From: Lewinellaceae bacterium
GTDB taxonomy: Bacteria; Bacteroidota; Bacteroidia; Chitinophagales; Saprospiraceae
Length of the DNA: 64,000 bases
Reading direction: 5' to 3'
NCBI GenBank assembly: GCA_020636355.1
Contig: JACJYB010000006.1
Coordinates: forward strand, 186,001 to 250,000
The position numbers and the translations under genes were made by a program. The notes below the pieces were generated by a model, which saw only the letters and a list, made by a program, of their open reading frames with translations, was not told the origin of the DNA and did not search any database. Shown here in pieces: positions 18,842-27,014 of this stretch (position 1 is its first letter; each line of letters opens with the position of its first letter).

Positions 18842-19495
18842 TTGATAATTACCGTGGATCTCAATCGTTGGAATCAAATACGCTATGGATTTTATGCCCC
18901 CGTCTACGATGTGGCGGGCCGGATCTTCACCCGGTCCCGACGTATAGCCATGGATAATCTGGGATTACTTCCCGGACAAAAGGTGCTCTTGATCGGAGCA
19001 GGTACCGGACTTGACCTGGAATGGATTCCGCCTGGAGTAGACATCGTCGCCATTGATCTGGCAAAACCAATGCTGAACAAACTGCGCAGGAGAATGCGCC
19101 TTCTCGGGCTATCCGGCACCGTCCTGCAAATGGATGGATTATGTACCACCTTTGCAGACAATAGTTTTGATGCGGTCATACTGCACCTGGTCGTTACAGT
19201 AGTCCCCGACCCCGTCCAACTGCTCCGGGAAGCCCGGCGTATCTTAAAACCACAGGGGAAAATATCCGTTTTTGATGTATTGGTACCCCGCAATAAAAAG
19301 ATCACCTGGGGACGCCGACTGGCTCATATTCCGGTTAATTTCTTCTTTAGTGTCATGACTTGCCAGTTTGAACGTCTGGAGACACCGGTGGATTTGGTGC
19401 TCCTCGAGGATACACCGGCCGAGTTTTGGGGTCAATACCGGCGGATCTTATTGCAAAAGAAAGAAATGCAGGACCCGGCTCAGTTGTTGTCGTAA
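18842..19495 (+). CDS. class I SAM-dependent methyltransferase
   Basis: Up to 217 aa. The start is uncertain: TTG 18842 or GTG 18854, with no ATG before the conserved YxFYAPVYDV region. The SAM-binding motif I is VLLIGAGTGLDLEWIP, the acidic motif II is IVAIDLAKPML, and motif post-I/III is visible as NSFDAVILHLVVTVVPDP and ILKPQGKISVFDVLVP. It resembles UbiE/PE N-methyltransferase-type enzymes that act on lipids or small molecules. The end overlaps the convergent era gene by 16 bp. The acceptor is not determined. Confidence 0.82.
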   Translation: MIITVDLNRWNQIRYGFYAPVYDVAGRIFTRSRRIAMDNLGLLPGQKVLLIGAGTGLDLEWIPPGVDIVAIDLAKPMLNKLRRRMRLLGLSGTVLQMDGLCTTFADNSFDAVILHLVVTVVPDPVQLLREARRILKPQGKISVFDVLVPRNKKITWGRRLAHIPVNFFFSVMTCQFERLETPVDLVLLEDTPAEFWGQYRRILLQKKEMQDPAQLLS

Positions 19496-20370
19496 CCAAA
19501 CCCTCTCAGGCTCTTCTCATCGTCTCGCCAATCCTCGCGAACTTTTACATACAACTCCAGGTAGACCTGCTTCCCCAGAAAGGCTTCGATGTCCTGTCTT
19601 GCCGCAATGCCCAGCTTTTTAATGGCAGTGCCATCCTTGCCAATGACAATTGCTTTTTGCGTTCGCCGGGCTACATAGATGATGGCACGGATCCGGTCCA
19701 GGTCCTGCCCTTCTTCATAAGCGTCAATCTGAACTTCACAAGCGTAGGGAATTTCTTTGGAATACAATTGCAGGATTTGCCCTCGAATCATTTCTGCCAC
19801 AAAGAAGCGGTCATGCCGGTCTGAAAGCTGATCCTTTGGATAATAAACCGGCCCTTCGGGAAGCAACGACTTAATGTTTTCCAATAACTCCGGCACACCT
19901 GTTTTCTCCAGGGCGGATATCTGGTGTATGGCATCAAAGGGTACCCATTCGGTCCACTTATTAACCACTTGCTGGATCTTTTCCTGCGGTACTAAATCCA
20001 ATTTATTAACCACCAGCAATTTGGGCACTTCCAGTTTCCGCAGAAGCGGAATCAAGGGATCTTCTGCCTGGAAGGAATCGTAGGCATCGGTAACCAGGAT
20101 CATCACATCGGCATCGTCAAACGATGACAAAGAAAAAGCGTTCATCATACGATGCAGACCGTAGTTCGGGTCATCGACTAATCCGGGGGTATCTGAAAAA
20201 ACAATTTGAAAATCCTCTCCACTCAAAATGGATAGGATACGATGTCTGGTGGTCTGTGGTTTAGATGTGATGATGGACAATTTTTCATCCACCAAAGCAT
20301 TCATCAGGGTCGACTTACCTACATTGGGTTTTCCTATGATGTTGACAAAACCAGATCGGTGTGTTTCCAT
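19480..20370 (-). CDS. era: GTPase Era
   Basis: 296 aa, the usual length. The GTPase domain shows G1 GKPNVGKST (13-21), G2 around KPQTTRHRI, G3 DTPG and G4 NKLD (about 122). The C-terminal KH domain contains VIGKDGTAIKKLGIAARQDIE. Era binds the 3' end of 16S rRNA and assists 30S assembly in the cytoplasm. The start ATG follows a clear upstream gap, and the 3' end overlaps the convergent methyltransferase gene by 16 bp. It appears to be a single-gene unit. Confidence 0.97.
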   Translation of the reverse strand: METHRSGFVNIIGKPNVGKSTLMNALVDEKLSIITSKPQTTRHRILSILSGEDFQIVFSDTPGLVDDPNYGLHRMMNAFSLSSFDDADVMILVTDAYDSFQAEDPLIPLLRKLEVPKLLVVNKLDLVPQEKIQQVVNKWTEWVPFDAIHQISALEKTGVPELLENIKSLLPEGPVYYPKDQLSDRHDRFFVAEMIRGQILQLYSKEIPYACEVQIDAYEEGQDLDRIRAIIYVARRTQKAIVIGKDGTAIKKLGIAARQDIEAFLGKQVYLELYVKVREDWRDDEKSLRGFGYDNN

Positions 20371-20731
20371 CCTGTAAAGATAGGGCCTACCGGTTAAATA
20401 ATGGTTGGGTTACGTACCTCCCTGTGATCGAATCTTATTCATGTGTAGAACGAATGCGGTTTATGACGTAACAAAGGAGTCAGTACCTACGGGTTGGGCA
20501 CTCCTGGGGATGGACTTTGTAAAAATTGCCTATTGATCAACGAAGCCAACTATGGCTTTTTAAAAATGAAAGCAGACAAAGCAACAGAAGCAGTAATGAC
20601 GTGTAAACCATAACAGGGTCGAATTTAGGATTCACAAAAGATTTAAGTAGGACTTTGTGTGTACTACGATGATCCGGAAGCAGATGGTTTTTATAAGATA
20701 TTTTTTCCATCTTTAGGATAGCAATATCGCA
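20371..20731. other. 361-base intergenic region, no gene seen
   Basis: It lies between the divergent starts of era and the sigma factor gene. No open frame with coding character, no tRNA-like fold and no exact TAnnTTTG element were found. Confidence 0.4.
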
Positions 20732-21352
20732 ATGGCAGAAGGTGCTGAATTCATTCGCAAAGAACAAGAGATCCTTCATCTATTCACTAAAGATGATGAA
20801 GGTGCCATTTCCATGCTTTACGATCGTTATGCTGGTTCGTTGTTGGAAATAATCCGTCGCAGGATCGGCGATGCCCAGCTGGCAGAAGAAATCCTTCAGG
20901 ATACTTTTTTTAAGATCTGGAAAAACATTTCCAGTTATGATCCGGAGAAAGGGAGTTTATTTTCCTGGATGGCTCGAATTGCGCAGAATACTGCCATTGA
21001 CAAAATGAGAAGTGCGGCTCAAAAGCGCATGCATAAAACCGATTACGACGATTCTTTCGTAGATAAGGACGAAAAGGTGGAGATGCATCCGCTGGATGGA
21101 CTTCAAATAGATCAATTGCTGTCCCGCTTGGATGATAAACACCGCATTGTTTTGGAATATTTGTATCAACGTGATTTTACGCAAAAAGAGCTTAGCGATG
21201 AATTACAGATTCCTTTGGGCACAGTTAAGACCCGGGCGAGAAATGCACTTTTACAGTTGCGTGGGCTGTTGAAAAATGAACTTAAACTTTGGACCTTGCT
21301 TCCGGCAATCATGCATGTCGGGCAATGGGTGATAACCTGGTTGAAAAGGTAA
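20732..21352 (+). CDS. ECF-type RNA polymerase sigma factor
   Basis: 206 aa. Region 2 spans about residues 25-95: LYDRYAGSLLEIIRRR, EEILQDTFFKIWKN and GSLFSWMARIAQNTAIDKMR. Region 4 spans about 130-185: LDDKHRIVLEYLYQRDFTQKEL, then ELQIPLGTVKTRARNALLQLR. There is no region 1 or 3, so it belongs to the extracytoplasmic-function class. The next gene encodes its likely membrane anti-sigma factor, starting 4 bp after this stop. The pair matches the SigK/RskA-type arrangement common in Bacteroidota. The stimulus and regulon are not visible. Confidence 0.93.
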   Translation: MAEGAEFIRKEQEILHLFTKDDEGAISMLYDRYAGSLLEIIRRRIGDAQLAEEILQDTFFKIWKNISSYDPEKGSLFSWMARIAQNTAIDKMRSAAQKRMHKTDYDDSFVDKDEKVEMHPLDGLQIDQLLSRLDDKHRIVLEYLYQRDFTQKELSDELQIPLGTVKTRARNALLQLRGLLKNELKLWTLLPAIMHVGQWVITWLKR

Positions 21353-21356
21353 CGCA

Positions 21357-22163
21357 TTGGATATTAAAGCATACATAGAATCCGGAATCCTCGAACAATA
21401 CGTCCTGGGTTGGCTCTCAGAAGAAGAGCGCAGCCAGGTCGAAGCGATCGCACAAAAATATCCGGAAGTCCGTGCTGAACTTCAGGAGATAGCAATTACA
21501 GTGGGACACCTGGTTCAGGCCGGATCCCTCAATCCGGATCCTTCTACAAAGGAAGGTTTGATGAAACGCATCCGCCAGGATAAACTTCAAATGCTGGAAA
21601 CGAAATACCAGGAGAAGATTCACCGGTTACAACGTACACGTACCGTGATCGCCTCGCTGCTTGCACTTGCTTTAATTATGGCAGCCTGGTTTGGATATCG
21701 GAACCTCCGGCTTCAGAGGCAGTTGCGCACAATGGTATCCGATAGTCAGGTCACGGCTGCGGCATGTGATTCCGTTACTTCCGAAAGAGACCGTTTTGCC
21801 AAGTACTTTCAATTTCTGCAAGACAAGGATACGTATGCCGTACCAATGAAAGGAACTGATCTGGCCCCTGCCAATGCGCTAATGGTGTATTACAATCCAG
21901 TGACAGGTCAAACCCTTTTGTCTATCGGGAATCTTCCCCAGCCACCTTCCGATCGCTCTTATCAACTTTGGGCTCTGGTGGATGGAAAACCTGTTGACAT
22001 GGGTGTTCTGACCATACCGGCTGATACCACACGACCTCTGGAAGTTCCTTACATCGCTGATGCAGGCGCATTCGCTATCACACTAGAACCGATAGGAGGG
22101 AGTGTTAACCCGACATTGGATCAAATGCAGGCACTGGGCGCACTGGGCAGTGCGTCTGATTAA
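21357..22163 (+). CDS. anti-sigma factor, RskA family
   Basis: 268 aa from a TTG start; no ATG lies near the conserved N-terminus (DIKAYIESGILEQYVLGWLSEEE). Residues 1-75 form the cytoplasmic anti-sigma domain, 96-114 a single membrane helix (TVIASLLALALIMAAWFGY), and the C-terminal ~150 residues an RskA-like periplasmic domain (SYQLWALVDGKPVDMGVL, FAITLEPIGGS). The gene lies 4 bp downstream of the ECF sigma gene, so they are co-expressed and this protein probably sequesters that sigma factor. The CXC/ZAS zinc motif is not present in the N-terminal part. Confidence 0.88.
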   Translation: MDIKAYIESGILEQYVLGWLSEEERSQVEAIAQKYPEVRAELQEIAITVGHLVQAGSLNPDPSTKEGLMKRIRQDKLQMLETKYQEKIHRLQRTRTVIASLLALALIMAAWFGYRNLRLQRQLRTMVSDSQVTAAACDSVTSERDRFAKYFQFLQDKDTYAVPMKGTDLAPANALMVYYNPVTGQTLLSIGNLPQPPSDRSYQLWALVDGKPVDMGVLTIPADTTRPLEVPYIADAGAFAITLEPIGGSVNPTLDQMQALGALGSASD

Positions 22164-22186
22164 ACAGAAATATTTAAGAAGTAGAG

Positions 22187-22356
22187 CTGTGAAGGGAGGA
22201 CTCGAACCTCCACGAGGGGCTTAGCCACGAGACAAAATGGAGAGTGGTCAACCCTGCCTACCGGCAGACAAGTCTGTCCTCGGTCTATCTCGCGTTTATT
22301 GCTGGTCCTCACCCCCGAGACAAGAGGGCATGGCTGCCAATTTCATCACCTCACAG
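22187..22356 (-). ncRNA. class II tRNA-like element 1 with structured insertion
   Basis: On the minus strand this 170-base element has an 8-bp acceptor-like stem (CTGTGAGG/CTTCACAG, one G-U), TG, a 3-bp D arm with AAATTGGCAGC loop as in tRNA-Leu, an anticodon-like arm CCCTC-TTGTCTC-GGGGG, a long variable region with hairpins (CTGCC-GGTA-GGCAG), and a canonical T arm GGAGG-TTCGAGT-CCTCC. The triplet at positions 34-36 would be GUC (plus 22319-22321), odd for a Leu/Ser-type body. No CCA is encoded. It could be an unusual tRNA, a tRNA-derived regulatory RNA or a decayed gene; stem conservation with element 2 argues against simple decay. Confidence 0.65.
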
Positions 22357-22484
22357 TATTGCGATGGTTTTTCGTCAGGTTGACGGCAGACGGCCATTAA
22401 GCGTGGCCCTTACCGAAAGGAAAACCACCGGGTAAGGACACTGTCTGCGCTTAACAGCTGAACCATTTAATCATTTCAAAGAAG

Positions 22485-22662
22485 CTGTGAGGGAAGGATT
22501 CGAACCTTCACGAAGGGCTTAGGCAATCATTCATGAAATAATGTTAAGAGTGCAGGAGCTGCTTGAATGTGCACTCCCGGACTGTTTCATGGAGGATCGC
22601 TTTATCGCTGGTCTCCACCCCCGAGACAGGAGGGCATGGCTGCCAGTTTCATCACCTCACAG
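22485..22662 (-). ncRNA. class II tRNA-like element 2 with structured insertion
   Basis: A 178-base homologue of the element at 22187. The acceptor-like stem is perfect (CTGTGAGG/CCTCACAG), the D arm is ATG-AAACTGGCAGC-CAT, the anticodon-like arm is CCCTC-CTGTCTC-GGGGG and the T arm is GAAGG-TTCGAAT-CCTTC. Relative to element 1 the T stem changes from G-C to A-U on both sides, a compensatory change. The insertion differs and folds as nested stems CATGAAA/TTTCATG and GAGTGCA/TGCACTC. The ends of the two elements are similar and their middles are not, as expected for paired RNA genes with variable insertions. Confidence 0.65.
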
Positions 22663-23080
22663 TGTGATATCCTGCCTGAAAGCAGGGTGGTCGGTTGCCG
22701 AAACCTTAAAATTTGATTTAAGATCTTCCGGTCACCATACCACATTTGATAAAATAAATTGTCAAAGTAATGGAGTTGAGTGTTGATGCATTGATTAGTT
22801 TGGAGTTCTGATTCTGATCAAATCGCCAATCTGGCCAAAGATCAACGACTCAACTTCATTTACATAGCCTTTCCGATTTCAGATCTTTATCTGATGATGC
22901 AAATTTAAAGCAATTGCTGTTTTTTGTGCAAATCATTTAAAGATTATCCTATTATTTTTATGATATTGCAAACTATTTGAAGATTATTTGCTGTAATTAT
23001 AATTATTCATTCATATTTTCTTGTCTTTTTTGAGAATTTTTCAATTGGTAACCCAGCCGGAAAAACGCTATCTTAGAAGA
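22663..23080. other. AT-rich intergenic region upstream of the glycosidase gene
   Basis: No gene is visible. A short hairpin CCTGC/GCAGG lies at about 22671-22686. From 22740 on the DNA is strongly AT-rich with runs such as ATTATTTTTATGATATT, probably holding promoters for both flanking units, but no exact TAnnTTTG site was assigned. Confidence 0.4.
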
Positions 23081-24127
23081 ATGACCTTGCAGTTTCGTAT
23101 TAGCCTCCTGTTGCTTTCTCTTATCGCTGGCGCCTGGTGGTGGCTGGGCTCCGATGAATCGGTAGTTGCCCCGGGAGATGGAATCAGAGCCATCCGTGTC
23201 AAGGGGGTCACCCTTGAAGCACCTCCACGCCCTACTCCGGATAGCCCGCTCATGAAAATCACCGAAGTGAATGCCAATTGGATAGCGATCATACCTTTTG
23301 GGTTTACCAGGCAGGAATCCGCCCAGGTCCAATTCAACAGCGACCGGCAATGGTGGGGCGAACGTACTGCCGGTGTCCGCGAGACCATCATCCATGCCCA
23401 TAACCGCCAGCTAAAGGTGATGCTCAAACCACAACTGTGGATCCGGGGTAGCTGGACTGGCGATCTTTCCTTTGAGCAAGAAGGACAATGGGAAACCTGG
23501 GAGCAATCGTATACAGACTTTATCCTGACTTTCGCCCGCCTGGCAGATTCATTGCAGGTTGACTTGTTCTGCCTGGGGACAGAATTCCGGAATGCCATCG
23601 CCGCACGCCCGGCTTTCTGGTTCAATCTGATCCACCAGGTCCGGCAAATATATCATGGATCGCTTACCTATGCGGCAAACTGGGACGATTTCGATCAGGT
23701 TCCATTTTGGGACTCTCTGGATTATGTGGGAATTAATGCCTATTTCCCCCTTTTGCGCGACGAAAATCCAACGGTGGAAGCGTTGATAAAAGCCTGGAAG
23801 CCCTACCGGAAGAAAATCCATAATTGGTCAGCCAGAATGAAAAAACCGGTTTTATTCACGGAATACGGTTACCTCAGTGTCGATGGCTGTGCCTTCAATA
23901 CCTGGGAGCTGGAAGACCGGCTTCCCGACTGCCGAACCAATGAATTGGCGCAAGCCAATGCCTACGAAGCGCTCTTTACCGTATGGTCGCAGGAACCTTA
24001 TTGGCAGGGTGGATTTCTCTGGAAATGGTATCCGCAAATCAATCGCCATCATCGTCATCTGGACAAAGATTATACGCCGCAGGGAAAAATTGCACAAAAC
24101 GTGATTACTCGCTGGTTTCAACCCTGA
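23081..24127 (+). CDS. GH113-like glycoside hydrolase (TIM barrel)
   Basis: 348 aa from ATG 23081. A TTG at 23021 would add 20 residues ahead of the membrane anchor/signal segment RISLLLLSLIAGAWWWLG. The barrel shows ANWIAIIPFGF, KVMLKPQLWI, FCLGTEFRNA (candidate acid/base Glu) and PVLFTEYGYLS (candidate nucleophile Glu), followed by GGFLWKWYPQ. This pattern fits family GH113, known from beta-mannanases, and related uncharacterised enzymes. It is probably tethered to or exported through the inner membrane. It lies 47 bp upstream of panC on the same strand but is functionally unrelated to it. Confidence 0.78.
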   Translation: MTLQFRISLLLLSLIAGAWWWLGSDESVVAPGDGIRAIRVKGVTLEAPPRPTPDSPLMKITEVNANWIAIIPFGFTRQESAQVQFNSDRQWWGERTAGVRETIIHAHNRQLKVMLKPQLWIRGSWTGDLSFEQEGQWETWEQSYTDFILTFARLADSLQVDLFCLGTEFRNAIAARPAFWFNLIHQVRQIYHGSLTYAANWDDFDQVPFWDSLDYVGINAYFPLLRDENPTVEALIKAWKPYRKKIHNWSARMKKPVLFTEYGYLSVDGCAFNTWELEDRLPDCRTNELAQANAYEALFTVWSQEPYWQGGFLWKWYPQINRHHRHLDKDYTPQGKIAQNVITRWFQP

Positions 24128-24174
24128 AGGGTCTGCGCGCTATTTTGTAGTTTGGCTTGTAAACGCATTGCTCC

Positions 24175-25029
24175 ATGCAGTATTTCAAACGCATTATCGA
24201 CCTCCACAAGTACCTGAGCGAAGCTCGCGCCAACGGTCTCACCATCGGATTTGCTCCTACGATGGGCGCACTGCATGCTGGTCATATGTCACTCATCCAT
24301 GACAGCAAACAGCAAAATGATCGAACCATTTGCTCCATTTTTGTCAATCCCACCCAATTCAATGATCCTGCCGATCTGGAGAAATACCCGCGGACGGTAG
24401 CTGAAGATCTCGATCTCCTCTACGATCATGCCTGTGACGTAGTTTTTTTACCCGGTGTTGCCGAGATCTATCCACAAGAAGGCTTCCACACACCAGAACT
24501 GGACTTTGAAGGGCTCACCGATGTGATGGAAGGTGCTTTTCGACCGGGGCATTTTGCAGGAGTCGCCCAGGTGGTGTACCGTTTATTGAACATAATTCGC
24601 CCGGACCGCCTCTATATGGGTCAAAAGGATTATCAGCAATGGACCATCATTCACAGCATGCTGGACCAATTGCAATTACCGATTGAACTGGTTATGTGTA
24701 CCACCGTCAGAGAACCGGACGGCCTGGCGATGAGTTCCCGGAACCGTCGCCTGACACCCGAATTCCGGGAGCAAGCTCCCATTTTGTTTGAAAGCTTAAG
24801 CGCTTGCCTGGAGGCCATTCTGGAAGGCAGTAAAGATTATCGCCATCTGGAAAAAATAGCCAAGGAGGCCATTCTAACCGCCGGACTGGAACCGGAATAT
24901 TTTCAGATCGCCGATGGTTACACCCTGCAAGTTGCCCATCCGGCCGGGTTATCCAAAAGGTTGGTTATTTGCGTAGCCGCCTGGGCGGGCGAGGTAAGGC
25001 TCATCGACAACCTTTATCTGGATCTTTGA
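24175..25029 (+). CDS. panC: pantothenate synthetase
   Basis: 284 aa, normal length. The nucleotidyltransferase HIGH-type motif PTMGALHAGHMSL (28-40), FVNPTQF, RPGHFAGVAQVVYRLLNII, MGQKDYQQ and the KMSKS-like segment MSSRNRRLTPE are all present. It joins pantoate and beta-alanine with ATP to give pantothenate in the cytoplasm. panD, which supplies beta-alanine, lies 611 bp downstream, with a DUF4265 gene between them. This placement is slightly unusual, since panC and panD are often adjacent in Bacteroidota. Confidence 0.97.
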   Translation: MQYFKRIIDLHKYLSEARANGLTIGFAPTMGALHAGHMSLIHDSKQQNDRTICSIFVNPTQFNDPADLEKYPRTVAEDLDLLYDHACDVVFLPGVAEIYPQEGFHTPELDFEGLTDVMEGAFRPGHFAGVAQVVYRLLNIIRPDRLYMGQKDYQQWTIIHSMLDQLQLPIELVMCTTVREPDGLAMSSRNRRLTPEFREQAPILFESLSACLEAILEGSKDYRHLEKIAKEAILTAGLEPEYFQIADGYTLQVAHPAGLSKRLVICVAAWAGEVRLIDNLYLDL

Positions 25030-25047
25030 TGTTTAACTTATTTTATT

Positions 25048-25473
25048 TTGGAAGCTGATTCAAAAATCTGGTTCAAATTGCCCGACGGCGGTACAGAATC
25101 CTTATGGGCAACCAAACTTTCAGACAATAACTATCTCCTAGAGAACTCTCCTTTCTATGCATATGGTGTGAGTTTTAAGGATATTGTAAGTGTAAAAACC
25201 GGGGAGAATGCAGAGTTAATTTTCGATTCAGTTGTTTCACGGTCCGGTCACTCAACCTATCGTATTTTTTTACTCGAGCCATTAAATAGACAAGCATTTC
25301 GAAAGTTTTGGGGTCATCTTGAAGCCATAGGCTGCACGTATGAACAAGCCAGTGATAAATATTATTCAATTGATATTCCAAAATCAACCAATGTGATTGA
25401 GGTTTACGACATATTGCAAAAAGCTGAGGAAGATAGTATTTGGGAGTTTGAAGAGGCACACTGTGGTCATTAG
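25048..25473 (+). CDS. DUF4265 domain-containing protein
   Basis: 141 aa from TTG 25048; no in-frame ATG fits. The pattern WFKLPDGGTESLWATKL, LLENSPFYAYGVSFKDIV, SGHSTYRIFL and the C-terminal DIPKSTNV...WEFEEAHCGH matches the DUF4265 family, small cytoplasmic proteins with no known function that are scattered among polymorphic accessory genes. It is wedged between panC (18 bp upstream) and panD. Its base composition is more A/T-rich than its neighbours, which suggests later insertion. Confidence 0.75.
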   Translation: MEADSKIWFKLPDGGTESLWATKLSDNNYLLENSPFYAYGVSFKDIVSVKTGENAELIFDSVVSRSGHSTYRIFLLEPLNRQAFRKFWGHLEAIGCTYEQASDKYYSIDIPKSTNVIEVYDILQKAEEDSIWEFEEAHCGH

Positions 25474-25498
25474 CTTCACTAAGCTCCAAACAATACTG

Positions 25499-25550
25499 CT
25501 TAATTAACCTATTAACGCATTAACCTATCAACTCATTAACTTTATTAACT
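25499..25550 (+). repeat. short TTAAC-type low-complexity direct repeat
   Basis: About six imperfect copies of an ATTAACCT-like 8-mer lie between the DUF4265 gene and panD. Similar strings are common intergenic filler in Bacteroidota. No function assigned. Confidence 0.6.
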
Positions 25551-25625
25551 CTGCACCAGAACCTTTACCTATGCCTTAACTGTTTAGTAACGCAGACATC
25601 CGTATGGTAATGTCTGTGGTTTCCT

Positions 25626-25633
25626 TAATTTTG
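25626..25633 (+). promoter_or_regulatory. Bacteroidota -7 promoter element of panD
   Basis: TAATTTTG is an exact TAnnTTTG match ending 7 bases before the panD ATG at 25641, so the transcript would have a very short or no leader. The -33 TTG is not obvious. Confidence 0.5.
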
Positions 25634-25640
25634 CACCGCC

Positions 25641-25991
25641 ATGTTCTTACAGATATTCAAATCCAAGATTCACCGGGCCCGGGTAACCGAAGCCAACCTG
25701 AACTATGTGGGAAGCATCACCATCGATGAAGCATTGATGGAGGCTGCTCACCTCCTGGAAGGTGAACGGGTTCAAATCGTGAACAACAACAACGGTGAGC
25801 GGTTGGAAACCTATGTGATAAAAGGTGAGCGGGGTAGTGGTAAAATCTGTCTGAACGGTGCAGCAGCCCGCAAAGCGGAGATTGGCGACGTAGTGATCAT
25901 CATTTCCTATGCCTGGATGACCCCGGAAGAAGCACATACCTATAAGCCAGTGACCATCTTTCCGGATGAACAGAACCAACTAAACGATTAA
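25641..25991 (+). CDS. panD: aspartate 1-decarboxylase
   Basis: 116 aa, standard size. The self-cleavage site Gly24-Ser25 is in NYVGSITI at the canonical position; cleavage makes the pyruvoyl group on Ser25. The nearby KIHRARVTEANL and later LNGAAARKAEIGDVVIIISYAWM are family hallmarks. It converts aspartate to beta-alanine for PanC. An exact TAnnTTTG element lies immediately upstream. The following UPF0104 gene begins 3 bp after its stop, so panD heads an operon that runs to the TPR gene. Confidence 0.97.
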   Translation: MFLQIFKSKIHRARVTEANLNYVGSITIDEALMEAAHLLEGERVQIVNNNNGERLETYVIKGERGSGKICLNGAAARKAEIGDVVIIISYAWMTPEEAHTYKPVTIFPDEQNQLND

Positions 25992-25994
25992 ACC

Positions 25995-27014
25995 TTGGCG
26001 ATCCAACGCAAAGCTATCCTGCAATCTGCCCTTTCTTTTCTGGTTGGCTTTGCCATCCTGTTTTGGGTATTCCGGTCCAATGGGGCCACCATCCAGGAGA
26101 CCGTGGAAGACTTCCGGTCGGTACCCGTCATTTGGTTAATCCTTTGTTGTCTGGCATTTATGCTCAGCAACCTGAGCAGGGCGATCCGCTGGAATATGCT
26201 GCTCCAACCGCTGGGCTACCAGCCCCGCCTGATCAATTCATTTCTGGCAGTCATGATCGGATATCTGGCCAATATGGGTATTCCGCGATCCGGTGAATTG
26301 CTGCGACCGGCGTCTCTCTCCCGGTATGAAAAGATACCAATCGAACGCACCGTCGGCACCACCGTCACCGATCGACTGCTCGATTTTTTAAGCCTATTCA
26401 TTATTATGGCGCTGGGCTTTCTATTAAAAGGCAGACTTTTGATCGACAAACTGGTCGAGTTAACTTCATTGGATCACCTGAGCAATCAGTTCATACCCCT
26501 GGCCATCGTGGGCATTGTGGGTATAATCATTGCCTGGATCGCCATCCGCTGGATGCTAAATAGCAGTCATCACCTGGCTATCCGCATGAAAGGAATGTAT
26601 CTCGGTCTCCGGGACGGACTGGTCAGCATCCTTAAAATCAAGCGTCCGGGCTGGCTGATCATCCACAGCCTGCTGATTTGGTTTCTATACATTTCAATGA
26701 CCTACTTCTGTTTCAAAGGCTTTCAACCTACGGCACATATTACCTGGGACCAAACCATCGTCGTGTTTGTTTTTGGCGCACTGGGCATGGTCATCCCTAC
26801 TCCGGGGGGTATGGGTAGCTACCAGTTTTTCATACAGACCGGACTGCTGTTGTTTGGAATCAGTGATACCGATGGATTGGCCATTGCCAATATCATTTGG
26901 TTTACCATCAGCATCATTTGTAACTTAGGATTTGGACTAATCGCCCTGTTGTTATTACCAATGATTAATCGAGCACCGATTGGAGCACAGCAAACCGAAC
27001 ATAAACCCACCTAA
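25995..27014 (+). CDS. UPF0104 / lysylphosphatidylglycerol synthase TM region family protein
   Basis: 339 aa from TTG 25995, 3 bp after panD. Eight or so membrane helices are visible, starting with ALSFLVGFAILFWVF, with the family elements LSNLSRAIRWNMLL, GYLANMGIPRSGELLRPASLSRYE, ERTVGTTVTDRLLDF and GMVIPTPGGMGSYQFF. This is the flippase-like domain shared with YbhN and MprF. In Bacteroidota the gene regularly follows panD, but its substrate (a lipid or glycolipid) is unproven. The stop lies inside the beginning of the rfaE2 gene. Confidence 0.88.
   Translation: MAIQRKAILQSALSFLVGFAILFWVFRSNGATIQETVEDFRSVPVIWLILCCLAFMLSNLSRAIRWNMLLQPLGYQPRLINSFLAVMIGYLANMGIPRSGELLRPASLSRYEKIPIERTVGTTVTDRLLDFLSLFIIMALGFLLKGRLLIDKLVELTSLDHLSNQFIPLAIVGIVGIIIAWIAIRWMLNSSHHLAIRMKGMYLGLRDGLVSILKIKRPGWLIIHSLLIWFLYISMTYFCFKGFQPTAHITWDQTIVVFVFGALGMVIPTPGGMGSYQFFIQTGLLLFGISDTDGLAIANIIWFTISIICNLGFGLIALLLLPMINRAPIGAQQTEHKPT

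Noticed and set aside
22187..22662. tmRNA or selenocysteine tRNA
   Set aside because: Too short for tmRNA and no tag reading frame or typical acceptor sequence; the loop is TTGTCTC/CTGTCTC, not a TCA anticodon. The 8-bp stem alone is insufficient.
23068..23625. 185-aa minus-strand open frame opposite the glycosidase
   Set aside because: Antisense shadow of the GH113-like gene with no recognisable features.
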